A stretch of 64,000 bases of DNA from positions 43,710,001 through 43,774,000 of the forward strand of contig CM060731.1 of NCBI GenBank assembly GCA_030704615.1. The letters are read 5' to 3'. Shown piece by piece: positions 24,450 to 36,442 of this stretch. The DNA is from Takakia lepidozioides. Its lineage: Eukaryota; Streptophyta; Takakiopsida; Takakiales; Takakiaceae. The first letter of the stretch is position 1. The number at the start of each line of letters is the position of its first letter. A program made the translations under genes and the position numbers. The notes under the pieces were generated by a model, which saw nothing but the letters and a program-made list of their open reading frames with translations, made no database searches and was not told the DNA's origin.

Positions 24450-25114
24450 GTACCAGACCCACCAGTCCTAGCCTCGGCAACATACTGCTTGCACATTCAA
24501 GCTCAGCAGACTCGGGTGCACAGTGCATGGAAAAATTGACACCATTGTGTCCATTGAGTTTAGTGACAACATTACAAAACATGCCAGCACCCACAGTACA
24601 CAAAAGTGCTCATCACCACTGGAATAGTAAGCGAAAAGACTTGCATTTTTTATTTCGGTACATAGACTTCACATGACAAGTACATCATACTCATGAGAGC
24701 AGTTTTTCTACATTGTCCAACCCCCGCACGATATACTGGGCACACTGCATTCGCTGCCCAAGTGCAAACTTGAAAGTAAACCAGTCCTTCGTGAAAGGTG
24801 TTCCTCTCTCTGGCTTTGCAGTCTTGGAGATATTTGCTCTGACTTTTACCCACTCATAAAACACTTGAATGAATGATATGACGTAAAAGCCACACTCCCA
24901 GCTGAATGGTTGTTGGGGCACATCAGGCGCGTGGAACTGAAATGCTTGGACAATCTCATGCCACTCTGGTGAGTCCATCGAGTACCCTAAGCACTCAGCA
25001 TAAAGCTTCCGAATCCACCCTAGAACAAAGGGACATTTATGCGAGTCCCTGATAGAGTTCAGGTGAGTGTAACAGCCCTTGCGGAGGTCGATGATACAAA
25101 CACTCCAGTGCCCC

Positions 25115-25332
25115 CTGCAATGGTATCAAACAACATGGCGTCATTGCACAATCATGATGGGCGGACTCAGTAGACTGACACTCAGCAGACCGACCACTCA
25201 GCAGACTCAATCTTCAAACCTAGTCCACTGCACAAATATAGAGGTCAACTTAATGGCTCAGAGTCAAGACAACATTGCGAAACCAGACTATGACTCAGGA
25301 GACAGTCTCAGCAGACTCGGAAGAGTTCTTAC
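25115..25332 (-). repeat. Intron of the Ulp1 gene with GTCTGCTGAGT repeats
   Basis: Donor GACGA|GTAAGA and acceptor CATTGCAG|GGGG delimit it. Between 25,150 and 25,325 it carries repeated GTCTGCTGAG units (gene sense). The next intron (about 25,743-25,913) holds similar CAGTCTG...GTCAGTCTG sequence. Confidence 0.75.
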
Positions 25333-26446
25333 TCGTCCCCAATTGGCACCAAAATGAAATCGCACTCTTTCAAGTCCTTGCCCAGTCGTTCAATGCTGAG
25401 GCAACCTTTCAAGACCTCCAGAAGGCTTTCACGTTGCCCCACCCCCAATGACTTCAACATCGTCCACATCGACGTTGGAAGAACAACAATAGTGTTGGTG
25501 AACGTATCCTCAACCGACTTCTCATAGAATCGACATCACAGCTTCAGGAGTCTATTTGTGCACTCCGACTCAACCTTCTGGAGCGCCTTTATGTCATCCG
25601 GCGACAGTCCGCATTCAAACCGTGGGTCCCCTTCAAAAAACATCAGCACGGAATTATCCGCCTTCACGTGCAGAGCATGTGCTTTGCCAAACCGAGCACC
25701 CATCCTGCACAGAGCAGACCATCCTTCGGGAAGCCTCATGTACTGAACAGACTGACGTCAACATGGTACCAAACACTGTACAGGCTGAACAATTCATCAG
25801 ACTGACAAGACTGACCACAACAGACAATGATGAAACCAGCAGCAGACTGACCACAACAGAGCGCAAAACACTTAACGACAAAGATAGACGAGTAGACTGA
25901 GCACAGTACTCACATGTGCTGCTCCAGGAAACGACCCACATCTTTGTCCATGTCCAAGGCCAGATTGCGGTTCTTGTTCATAAAGACGCCAGACTTTTTC
26001 TTCGCCGGTCTCTTGGTACTGGGACTCTCCTCGACCTCCTCAGCATGGTCCACGACAGTCCGCTTCTTGGCTTTGCCTCTCCCCTGGGAAGCAGGGACAG
26101 CTGTAGGCGGGCTGGATAGAGAAGACAAACGCAGCGCTGCCGCCCTACTTCGCAACAGAGGCTGGTCAGCAGGTTTGTTTACACTTGCTGGACCTGTCTT
26201 TGCAGCTTCGTGGGTCGCATGCGTAGAACTGACCCGCGCATCGGGGGCGTGCTCACCCCCACACCTTTCTTGGTTGTCGATCCCACGTTTGCAGCATGGG
26301 CGGAAGATGTCATGTCCTCAGAAGTAGACTGTCTGCCGACGGAGGGATGAACATCCTGTGAGGATACCGAGCAAAATGACGAATTAGCCCAATTTCACAA
26401 TGTGCTAAAACATAAACAACCGTGCTGAAAGAGGAAATGACACAAC

Positions 26447-28830
26447 CTACCCAAAGGGTGAGGGAGCAGACTCCATGTAATCCAGCGCTATACCAGACGG
26501 TGTCTGCGCTGCATGTGGTTCCTTGTCAGTGTGTCTGCCAGCATGTTCAGTCTGTTGCTCAATGTGGGCAGTCTGCTCGGCCGCCGGTTCTTCGTCAGTC
26601 CTTTCGTCTGTGAACTGTGTAGTTTGCTGGCAACTCTGCGGTTCAGTCTCTTCCTCAATGTGGGCAATGTGCTCGGTGGCAGGTTGGTCGTCAGTCCTTC
26701 CCTCTGTGAAGTGTGCAGTGTGTTGGTCAGGCCGTGCAGTCTGAACTGTGCAGTCAGAGCTGAGCTGTGCAGTCTGCCGCTCCAAGCTATCCTGGTCAGT
26801 CCTTCCATCTGTGACCTGTGCAGTCTGCTGGTTAGTCTGCGGTTCAGTCTGCTCATCAATGAAGACAGTATGCTGCCCCGCCACGGGTTGCTCGGCAGTC
26901 CTTCTATGTGTCCATTGTTCAGTGTGCTGGTCAGTCTGGTGGACAGCCGGCTGGGTATTCGGATCTCCATGGACTTGGGAAACATCAAGAATATGTATGG
27001 AAGATCATCACGTAAGACTCATCTATGGCTTTCGCCACTGAGCGCACGAAAACGGGACTAAGCTGGAAGGTCATAGAAGGCAGGCCACGGGGAGCTGGAT
27101 AAGAATGCTTTACCGGTGACCTGATGACGTCGTCAGTGAATGTCCCTGGGGGAAAAGTGGACTCGGTCAAAACACTCATACTGGCAGATCCAAAAACATG
27201 TTGGTGGGAACGCAGCAGAAATTCGTCCACAGGGTCCCGGTGAGGCCAGTGCATCTGAGTCTGTTGCACAATCCAGGGAACAGACTGGCTGTTAGTCTCC
27301 TGGATAGTCTGCTCGGCCATCTGCTGAGTGGGTTTGCTAGTGTGCTGCACAGTCTGCTGAGGGGCAATCTGCTGGCTGGATTTGTCGGTCTGCTGCACGG
27401 TCTGCTGTACAGTCTGCTGAGGGACAGTCTGGTGGCCATGTTCGCTGGTCTGCTGCATAGTCGGCTGAGGGGCAGTCTGTTGGCCGGTCTGCTGCAAAGT
27501 CTGCAAAGTTCGCTGTCCGCTCAGTACTGTTTGCACATACTGAGTATGTGTGTGCGGGGCAGTCTGCTGGGAGTGATCCGGCCTATTACCCGGGACGGTC
27601 TGGTGCACATGCTCGGTCTCTAGCACTTGGGCAGTCTGCCCACATGTGTCGTGGGGAATATGTTGCTGGATATTCTTGTGGCCAGTTTGCTGGACAGTCT
27701 CCCGAACTCCTTGTAAAGCCAGGACAAGGTCCCTTGCACCTCTGGCAAAAGAGTCGAAAGCAGCCTACACTTGCTTGTCTCCCAGATCAACTCGCCCTGC
27801 AACACATGTTTATGCAAATGTGAACTTCTAAAAAAGTTGGCAAAAGAAATTGAGCTGAAATACGAAAGTTGCCCATAACATTTTACCTTCTAAGAGATTT
27901 CCGACGAGGCCAATGTCCTTGATTTGCCGGCACAGGCATGCTCCATCGAGATGAGCAATGGCGCCGATGCGGTCTTCAGTTGGGATCCCACACCACAGGA
28001 CTTTGAAGACATTGGGATTCTACAAAACAATGTCGAATACTGCTCGCTCCATCACCAATGCAAACCAGTGCAATGCGTCATCCACCACAAACTTCTGTGA
28101 ATGGTCTGTTCCATGGAGTAAGTCCATCCTCAAACTATGCAGATCCTTCATCAACTTGTTGTATGAGCGGAAATTGCCAAATTGCATCCATCTGTGTTGT
28201 AGGAAGGAAGTTGTCATGCGCTCAAAGTCCTCCTCAGTCAATCTGAACAAGTGCTTTCTTCGCACCCCAAAAGTTGGATGTGCCATAGGCATATGTCTGA
28301 GGTCTTCAGGCCGTGGGTCATCATGAGAATCAGCTGCACAAGTAGAGGCGGCGCATTTTGGTCGCTTGTGGCTTCAATGGCAACAGCAGAGGCGGCTTCT
28401 AGAACATGGTTGGCTTCCTCAATAGAAAACTCCATGGAATAATGAAAGGGTACAAATGACCACCGGCGGTCCGCAACAATCCGGTGGAGCTCATTATGCC
28501 AATCCAAATGGGGATTAATTTCTCCCATAAGCCGGGGAAGTGTGAGGTCTTCAGCTCCGGGTCGAATTACCGGTGATGGCGATCGCCAAACTGCAAAAAA
28601 CGTCGTACTATGTAAGAGAAAGGCAGTCTGCTGGTCCGCAGTCTATTGGATGACAGGACTTCCCATTGGCATGGGCTGCATGATGGGCTCTTGGAGAGGA
28701 GTCTGCAGGATGACAGGCTGCTCGTTGGGAGTCTGCTCTGTTGGAGTCTGCTGGATGACAGGCTGCTGAACGGGAGTCTGCTGGATGACGGCCTGTTGAA
28801 TGGGAGTCTGCTGGATGGCAGACTCGGCTG
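26447..28830 (-). repeat. Coding minisatellite, Gln/Thr-rich (QQT) blocks
   Basis: Blocks at 26,460-26,960, 27,240-27,680 and 28,630-28,830 are built on CAGTCTGCTGG (plus strand). They are read on the minus strand as QQTxQ units such as QQTVQQTVQQT and VIQQTPVQQPVIQQT. Frames stay open over 145-213 codons. A non-coding block with the motif in the opposite sense (GACCAGCGGACTG) lies at about 29,155-29,215. Confidence 0.8.
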
Positions 28831-30639
28831 TCCCAGACGCATTCCCCCCCGACTCGTCTTGAATATGTAATGCCGCTATAGCAGCAGATGACCCAGGATA
28901 CTTCAATAATATGTACTCTCGCACGCGGTCCACTTCCGCACGCATTGCAGTCGCTTGTAAAGGAGCATCATTGCTAGGTATCCGCCAAGCCTGAATGGCC
29001 CTACGAATAGAAACACGTTCATCCTGGTACACGGCAGAGAACTTGGACGTCAGGAACATGGACGTGGACTCTATATTCACCTCATGCAGCGGATTGGACT
29101 CACAGACCAGCAGACTGTAACGTGCGTACGTAGGGTGGAGGCAACTAGTAGACTATACCAGTGGACTGGACCAGCGGACTGGACCAGCGGACTGGACCAG
29201 AGGACTGACAAACGAACTCAGTAAGTAATGCAGCGATAGAAAACAGACTAACTAACGAGCGGAGTGAGCCAGCGGAGTGAGGAGAGAACGCAGCGGACTG
29301 ACAGACTGAATAGGCAACGTGACCCCGATGATGGACTCAAACAGCACAGAGAACAGACTGGGCGGTCAGACTGACCATTACCTCTCTACTTCATCATCGT
29401 CATCTTCATCTTCAAAGCTGTTCAACCAGTTCTATTCCGCATGTCGGATGGATGTGCGTAGCAGACCTGACTGAGCAACTCTGTAGAAATAACGGAAGAA
29501 GTTTGGATCCCCAATTGGTAGGCACTCTGGTGGGAAAAACCCAAAATTCAACAAGGCGCAATGTGCCAGGGCAGACTGGCCCTTCAGTGCTCTGTTGAGT
29601 TTTTGGTTTTGACCCTAAACCGATGGCATGGGTCGCGATATTTGTGTGAGTCTGCTGCCGAGTCTAGTCAGGCAAGTCAATGTCCACTGGACTTGTCACC
29701 TCTTCCAGGCCCTAAGGAGATTCACTTTCAGTATCAGTACTGATGGTGTGGGTCTGCCGCCCAGGACGGGGTTCAGTCTGTTGCGTGGATTTGCCCTTGC
29801 CTCGCGAGCAGACCTTGCAGCCTTCTCTTTTTTTTGCCTCTCCTTTTTTTGGGCCCCATCACTCAGTTTATGTTTTCTGGGAGCGTCCGGCGTTCCCTGC
29901 ACTAGCAAATCCTCCATTGACGGGCCCACCAGAATGGACGCCATACCGTGCTCGCACTTCGTCTAATTCCAAAGTGCGGGGGTCAAGCACTGATCCGCGC
30001 AAGCGCATTGTGGCCTCTTTGACAATCGACATTTCTTTCAGTATCGGCCAAGACTTGAAATCTCGTGGAATCATTGCAACAGTCTCATTGCAACCCATGT
30101 CAACACAATGCCGATTTAGTTGGATTTTGTCCTTGATAACCTCTTCACAGAAGGGACATAAGAGCTTGTCATTCTGCCAATTCGAGTTTTTGGGCTTCCG
30201 GGCGCGGAGGTCTACAAGTGCTTCCACTATTTTATGATCAAACTCGTCTGGTGAGTACCAGTACCTTCACTCCTTCTTCAGTCTGGTTTGGTGCACAAAA
30301 TCTACCCAGTCCGCTCCACCCTTTTCACAAGCATCCTCCATCGCTGCAGAATGAACGAAGGTGCAAGGACAATGAGCGACAGATAAAAGTCCTACGAAAA
30401 GACTCACCCTAAGCAAGAAGAGGACACAAAATGGAATGGAAACCAGTTGCATATATTGGCAATTGTACCTAGTTTTAGAGATATATATATATTCAAAATG
30501 GGGCACGGTCTTTCTCGCATGTAATTTTTAATTTTTTAATATAACATCTAATTTCACATTGACATTCTACCAAGGTTCCATGTGGACATTAGCTCTTACA
30601 CACAGTTGCGATCGCGACTCAAGCAGGCTAATAACGAGT

Positions 30640-30840
30640 GTTGGGCGGTTACCCACCTAGGCCCTGGATAACCGCCGGTTCCGGTTATGTGGAACCGGAC
30701 TGGAACCAGACCCGCCTGTGCGGAACCGGAACCGGAAATTGAGGATTGTGTGGGAACCGGAACTGGCGGTTCCAACTACGACCACATGTGTGGGAACCGG
30801 GGTTTGGGGACTCTAAAGCGGTTCCGGTTCCACCCGTGGG
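30640..30840 (+). mobile_element. hAT-type terminal fragment
   Basis: GTGTTGGGCGGTTAC at 30,640 matches the terminus of the complete hAT at 52,727 (GTGTTGGGTGGTTAT). It is followed by many GGTTCCGGTTCC / GGAACCGG subterminal repeats typical of plant hAT elements. No partner end or 8-bp TSD was found. Confidence 0.5.
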
Positions 30841-31059
30841 TCGTAGCCCTAAGTGTCTCTACAACTCATCCCGCTCGCTCTCTCTCGCATACATCTTGCT
30901 CGCTACTCCATCCAAGTAAGGTTTGTGTTCCGTGTCTCCATCTCCTACTTTATTTGTTTGATTTCTCTCTCGCTCTCATTTCATCTCCATCTCCCTTCTC
31001 TTTCCCTCTTAGGTTGATTGGTTTAATGTGTTGTTTGTTTCTTCTCAGTTTTTCGCACA

Positions 31060-31880
31060 AGAGGGGGCTGATCTCTCTTCTGCTGCTGTGGCAGATGGTG
31101 GACACAAAGGGAGGGAGTGTGAGCACCGCCAACCAGCCGTCACTTGTTGTGGGTGAGCATCCACCATGTTCTTTGTTTTTTTAGTTTTTTGGTTCAGCAG
31201 GGAGCTAATGGGCCCCATGCTCTTGTATTGTGGTAAGTGGCGCATTGGAGCGAGCAGGAGGGCCCGCGCCAACCTTCCCCGTCGTCAACCAGCCCCTTGT
31301 TGGTAAGCATCCACCACTTCTGGTTATTTTACTGTTTTTAGCTTTAGTTCACCATGAAGCTAAGCAGCCTCCTTCCTTTCTGCTATGGCATGTGGTGCAC
31401 AGGAGGTAGGGAGGACGAGTAAGGAGGGCCCCACCTGCAACTAGCCCCCCTTGGTCCATGGCAATCATTGATCATCATTTTATTTTATTTTATTATTTTT
31501 TTTCCCTGTTTTCTTTGATGATATACCAAGGGGATGATAGCCCCTTGCTCCACTATGGTAGATTTTACATTGGAGGGAGCACAAGCAAGGAGGGCCCCGC
31601 CAACCAGCCCACATTACCCACTGGTAAGCATCTTCCATTTCTTTATTTATTTTTAATTCTTGATACAATTGAGGGTTGATAAGGCAGCCCTTTTGGCTTC
31701 TGTTATGGCAGATTCTGCATGAGAGGGAGGGGGCCCAAGCAGGGAGGGACCTGCCAACCAGCCCCCATTACCCGCTTGTAACTCCCTTTCATTGATCTTT
31801 ATTTTTTTAGTTGTTTTAATTTCTGTTAAAAGAAGGGCTGATTAGCCCATTGCTCTTGTGCTACGGCTGATCGTGGATGG
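31060..31880 (+). repeat. Exon-like module repeated in tandem, about five units
   Basis: Units of about 150-170 bp each contain a CTATGGYAGAT block, a GGAGGG...GAGGGCCC block, CCAACCAGCCC and a splice-donor-like GTAAGC or GTGAGC. A T-rich stretch ending TTTTTAG often follows. Clear units lie at about 31,090, 31,245, 31,400, 31,565 and 31,715. Inverted relatives lie at 36,700-37,440. Confidence 0.75.
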
Positions 31881-34350
31881 AGGAAAAACACGTGGTTCGA
31901 TCTGGTCCGTTCAGGTGGAGGGAGCAGATCTGAAGGATTAAAACAAAAGAGATTTTATGTTATAGTAATGGACACTCTAGGAAAAAATTAATTAAAAACT
32001 TTAACTAGGTGTCGGTGCTTAAATGCACCAGTGGTGATTTATTATTATTTTTGAGAAAGGGATGGATGATAGCCGTCAAAACAAATGACGGATGGAGGGC
32101 GACGGGCTGTTATAAATCAGCCGACGAAATGGAGAATAGGGACAATCCAGTCTCTATCTCGCTCTTCCTCTCTCGCACTCTCTCTTTCCTTCATTCTCTC
32201 TCTCTCCTACTAGTCTCCCTTGTCAAGATTAGTTAGTTTAGTAGAACTAGAGGAAAAGCTTTTGTTCAAAGTGTGGCGCCTAGCATGGAGTTGAAAATAA
32301 TAGTAGGAACGACGGTACAACGTTCAGCTTATCCGATCTCAGTTGGTTGGTGAAGTCCAGTTGGTCGGAGAGTGTGAATCGCTCCCTCCCTCATTGTATT
32401 CTGGTGGAAGCGAATCCCGTTGATAATTAATATTTTTTTTTCCTTGTATCATAGACATCTAGATTTCCTTCAAATTATTTAAGTACATATTCCATCGTCA
32501 CTCTGATCTGAAATCTGAGCCAAAAAATGAGAGATCGAGAATAGACGAGCACGGAGTAGAGAGATGTGGAGGGCGAGAGAGCGAAGATGACGGCGAGCGT
32601 GAGTGCTAATAGAGTTTCTTACATACAAGTTGTCCTCAAGAATCAGGTCGGATTTAATTCTTCTAGTACCTTAACCGTAATCGTGGTGAAAGATCAGGTA
32701 GGCCAAGCGATTGGGATGCTCGTGTTTGTCAGAACGTCTGTTGAAATTCAGTCAGTCGTTTCTTTCAGTCTTCTCTTGCCAGGGGCTTGTGTGTGTGCAT
32801 AGTAAGGGCGAGGTTGAATTCTTTTGCCGCATGTATGTTTGTGTATATAGGTCTTAATGCTAATGTCGTAGAGCCAAAATCATCAGCGAGAAATGGAGTT
32901 CATCTTATGTTTTTCTACGTCTGGTGACTGATTTGCGTGCAGGGTCGAACCATGAAGTGCTTGTGAATCTTAGTATGATCAGATTTAGAATATTGTTGTA
33001 TATGTTCTCTGTACATTTTGTTCTCTCTTGCGTCTCGGTTGATCTGCATTCTTTTGGAGAAAGTAGTCGACTTCGTACTACTGGTGCGAGTTCAGCGGGT
33101 GTGAAAAAGACTTCTTACCTACATGTATTCGATTTTTTTAACTGTAGATTTCTAGTTTTATACAGCTTTCACAAAGTCGCGGGATCCTATATTCTTCGCC
33201 TCAGTTCTTGACACATGGTTCAGCCAGTGAGGGATAAAGAGAGGTTAATCTGCCTGCTCCATGACTCTTTTAAGGGAATTCTCTACTACGTGAAATTACG
33301 ACAAAGAGAAGATGACGGTGCCTACTATGCAAGAGTTATTTTATGGTAGGAATGAATCTACATGGATTGTAAACGATGCTTCCCTTCCACCTGCCATGAT
33401 CTCTCCCGCTGTAAAGGTTCCCTTCACAGTGATATATTGTGACATACCTTCCCCCTGGCCAGTAGGGGTGCAACTGTTAACATAACAATTTATTATCTGG
33501 TGTGACCCCTGGGGTTTGAAGAGACACCATAAAATGTGCTACCTTCAGACGTTATCTTGTTAAAGTAATTAACGCAATACTATACTTGAACACATGAACT
33601 TGGGATTAGTGGTTAGGGAAGTTATTTCCACCTCGTAAGGTTGAGGTTCAAATCCCTCTTCCTGCATCTCTATTTGTAGTTAGTTTTTTTTGTTTTCTCG
33701 TGTTTATTTTCATTGGATAGATCCTAGACATGAATATTCTAGCGACGACCGAAGGTCGAGAGCTAGTTTAGCGTGGAGCGTGAATAGGGTGCCATAGTGC
33801 CACGTCATCGTCGTCATTTTACTTTGAGCTGCCCATATTGCCCGAAGTAATTCCCTCAACGGGCGTACCTGTCGGAGCACTTGGGGCGTGGGTATGTGTG
33901 TCTTCCTCTTAACAAACTACATTTCTAGCACAAGAACCTGAAAGACACAACTCACACGAGTTGTGTATAGACTTGCTGAAGTTTCGTTATGATCTAGGGA
34001 CACAGAGACTGCAAACGAATCTTCTCACATTCTTTTGACATTCAATCAATCTATTCTATCACTTTGATTCCGGACCATCTCTTTTCCCGGGTCGCTCGTC
34101 ACATAGGCTTCAGGCCACCCCCTTGGCACAGGTAATGGAGAATGTTGAGATGCAACTAGTTTTGTTTACATCGTTTCTATTGAAATGCCATCATTATTGA
34201 ATAGGTTTGGCGACCATTGGCGTGCAATCACCTGTTGTGTCGTTGGCTAGAGATATGATCCTTGATGGCAGCTTTCTTGATATATAATTAAAGATCTTAG
34301 TACTCGTTTACTCGGCCTAGGGTAAGCTCTCTTGAATTAATTCATTAGTC
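31881..34350. other. No recognisable gene
   Basis: A CT-rich stretch lies at 32,155-32,220. The small frames at 32,566-32,802 and 32,924-33,211 show no domain. A tRNA-like segment at 33,602 is listed separately. Confidence 0.4.
33602..33690 (+). repeat. tRNA-derived SINE-like segment
   Basis: GATTAGTGGTTAGGG resembles an A box, and GAGGTTCAAATCCCTC is a strong B box at normal spacing. A T-rich tail follows. The anticodon and acceptor stems are poor, so a SINE head or a tRNA pseudogene is likelier than a working tRNA. Confidence 0.45.
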
Positions 34351-34580
34351 TGTTTCAATCTCTGCCTGCTTGAATGCACCGTGGTGATTCTCATAGATCG
34401 ATCTGACATTATCTGACTACAGACACAAGCAGCACACACAACAGTTTCTTGCCAGGCCGTGTTTCAATCTCTGCCTCCTGTTAGTACCATGATTTGGTAT
34501 TCTTCCTGATGTTTATAAGGTTCTTGCGAGAGTCAGCTTGGTCTTGGCAGGCCGTGTTTCAATCTCTGCCTGCTTAGAGA
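34351..34580 (+). repeat. Short direct repeats (GTTTCAATCTCTGCCTGCTT)
   Basis: Three copies of the 18-20-bp motif lie at about 34,352, 34,460 and 34,557. The last two share an extended left flank CAGGCCGT. Spacers differ, and no CRISPR-like regularity or plausibility exists in a plant nuclear sequence. Confidence 0.75.
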
Positions 34581-35382
34581 TCCACGCTAACCTTGTTAAT
34601 ACTTGATTAGCGCTTACTGGAGTCTGCCCTTGCTGACATGCATGCCGAATGTGGGAGCATGAACTATGCATGTCAAGTTTCCAATATGGCAAAATGAAAT
34701 ATAGTCCCTTGGAGTTCAGTGATTGCAGGATGTGCTCTGCATGGGTGCAGCAGGGATGTTTTTGAGACCTATGAGCAAATGCAACATGAAGGGGTAAAGG
34801 TCGAACAGGGTCACGTTCATTTGTGTTCCAATGCATGTGCCAAATTTGGAGCCCTGGAAAAGGACAAGCGGGGTCCCTGCTGACTTTAGGAAACTGTGTG
34901 CACATTATATTAGCTTGGATACAATCAAGGCAAAAAGGTGAATGCCTGTTGGAAGCAGAAGAAAGTCAGCATAGGAACTATTTGTATGTAGTTTTGTGAG
35001 AATGAAGGGTGACAATCTGGCTTTTGTGCAGAACAGAGACACAGGTTTCTAGGGACTTATATTGATCCAAATGAGGAGGGGTATGGTGGGGGTAGTTTGT
35101 TGATAAATGCTTATGTTGATGTAGGCTAGTCAAGTTTAGTTGTGGTGGTGCTTTGGGCTTGTCCCATATTGGTAGAAGCATCAGTATTGACACATTGGTA
35201 GTACATATGCGGGTTCGGCTTACACATGAGTTAATGACGCAGACCTATGAGCAAATGATGGGGGAAGGGGTGAAGCCCAACCACATCACGTTTGTGTGTG
35301 TTTGCAATGCGTGTGCAAGCCTGGCAGCTCTGGAAAAGGGCAAAGAGGCCCACGGCGACATTGTCAGAGCTGGAATTGTACC

Positions 35383-36442
35383 TTGGGGGGTGCACCCCAG
35401 CCAACCTGTACTAGCCACGTGCGTGCATAGGAGGGGGTATTTTTAACCCCCACATGTACAACATTATACATATATAGGGGGTGTAAGCAACACCTTAAAT
35501 ATAAATCTACAACAAAGGGTTAGCATGTTTCGGAGGGTAGCGTAGTGGTAAAGGGTTACCATTGTCATGACTCTCATCGCGGGTTCAAATCTCACGGTGT
35601 CTTGAATTTTTCGAAAACTTCAAAAATATGTATATATCACAATGCAGATTTAAGCTTGAGACCACCTGCACACCACCACCATCTCCATACCACTAGGCTA
35701 GTCCACGATTCTTAAAACTAATGTAATGTTAAACAGTAATGTACAAGAAAGACAATTTGTTTTGTTTTGTATCATTGTTGAGATCTCCCAAACCGCGGGG
35801 CCCCAGCCCTGGTGTTTGATACCATTGGAAAGCCCTCGATGAGGAGGGGTGCACCGGCTTGGTCTCATAATTTTGGAACTTGCAGTGTGGGAGATACGAA
35901 ATTTCAAGTACTTTTCTCGCGAAAAATAGCAAAATGGGCTTTCTTTCAACAATTACTGGCCTTTCATTTGTTCTTTGTACAGGGGGAACTAAGTGTAAAT
36001 AATTGGGTTTTTTCTTTCAAATATGGCATGAACACAATATTCTTTGTAGGGTCCATGAGATCTCCCAAACCGCGGGGCTTCTAGCCATGATGTTGGTACC
36101 GTTGGAAAGCCCTCAATGAGTAGGGATGCACCGACTTGGTTTCATGAAATTTGGACCTACAGGCCGAGGTTTGTTTTTAAATGAATAGACTTGATATAAT
36201 AAAAGAAATACATATACATATTTGAGGATATTTTTTAATGATTGGAAAGGGAAATATACATACAATAGGGGGTACTTTTTTTAAATTACAAATTTCTATA
36301 TATTTACAGGAGGGGGTTTTATAACCTTCAAAATGTATGTATAGAGGGGGTATAAATGATCCAAGGACCCGTATACAGGGGGTTTTTTTATTAGGCGACG
36401 AACGCACGTGATACGGACATTTTATAAAGAGTGCACCCCCCA
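35383..36442. mobile_element. MULE-like TIR element (~1.06 kb) inside a PPR pseudogene
   Basis: The ends are TGGGGGGTGCAC (35,384-35,395) and its exact inverse GTGCACCCCCCA (36,431-36,442). An 11-bp direct repeat GGAATTGTACC flanks it (35,372-35,382 and 36,443-36,453). There is no transposase. Inside are a tRNA-like segment (35,528) and two ~115-bp related blocks starting GAGATCTCCCAAACCGCGGG (35,779 and 36,057). The TSD length of 11 is at the upper end for MULEs, so the superfamily assignment is tentative while the insertion itself is clear. Confidence 0.82.
35528..35612 (+). repeat. tRNA-derived segment inside the TIR element
   Basis: GTAGCGTAGTGGTAAAGGG (A-box like) and GCGGGTTCAAATCTCAC (B box) have normal tRNA spacing. 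No closed acceptor stem is seen. Probably a captured SINE or tRNA fragment. Confidence 0.4.

Larger units (their letters stand above)
24691..30227 (-). pseudogene. Ulp1-like (C48) cysteine peptidase gene of the MULE (decayed)
   Basis: The C-terminal exon (24,691-25,114) reads GHWSVCIIDLRKGCYTHLNS, then QQPFSWECGFYVISF, ending ...NVEKLLS. This gives the catalytic His (GHW), the Gln-Cys block (QxxSxxCG), and Asn where the third catalytic residue is usually Asp. A clean intron (25,115-25,332) joins it to an exon ending CDFILVPIGDE, the usual C48 strand before the His. Further upstream are a basic segment (KRPAKKKSGVF, 25,914-26,155), Gln/Thr-rich stretches (26.4-27.6, 28.6-28.8 kb) and an N-terminal zinc finger CPFCEEV...LNRHCVDMGC (30,227-29,868). 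A TGA interrupts the exon at about 25,537. The family cleaves SUMO-type conjugates; its role in MULEs is unknown. The middle exon structure is uncertain. Confidence 0.78.
20380..30240. mobile_element. Large Mutator-like element with transposase and Ulp1 genes
   Basis: The left terminus GCCTCTCATTTTAAGATAAT at 20,380, then AGGGTC and a GC-rich subterminal block, matches the TSD-bounded small MULE at 2031-2687. The element carries two convergent gene relics: a MULE transposase with SWIM finger (plus, 20,901-24,449) and an Ulp1/C48 peptidase gene (minus, about 24,691-30,227). MULEs with captured Ulp1 domains (Kaonashi/KI-MULE type) are known in plants. The right TIR was not found up to 30,640, so the right boundary is inferred from the last coding exon. 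The candidate TSD on the left is ATTTTAATG (20,371-20,379). Confidence 0.8.

Noticed and set aside
30240-30640. Right terminus of the large MULE
   Set aside because: I looked for the inverse of GCCTCTCATTTTAAG and for a second ATTTTAATG and found neither, so the right boundary is left open.
33602-33690. Possible functional tRNA gene
   Set aside because: A and B boxes are present, but the acceptor and anticodon stems do not pair properly; listed as a SINE-like segment instead.
34351-34580. Repeated GTTTCAATCTCTGCCTGCTT motif with spacers, superficially CRISPR-like
   Set aside because: Only three copies, very unequal spacing, and a plant nuclear context; the last two look like a plain local duplication.
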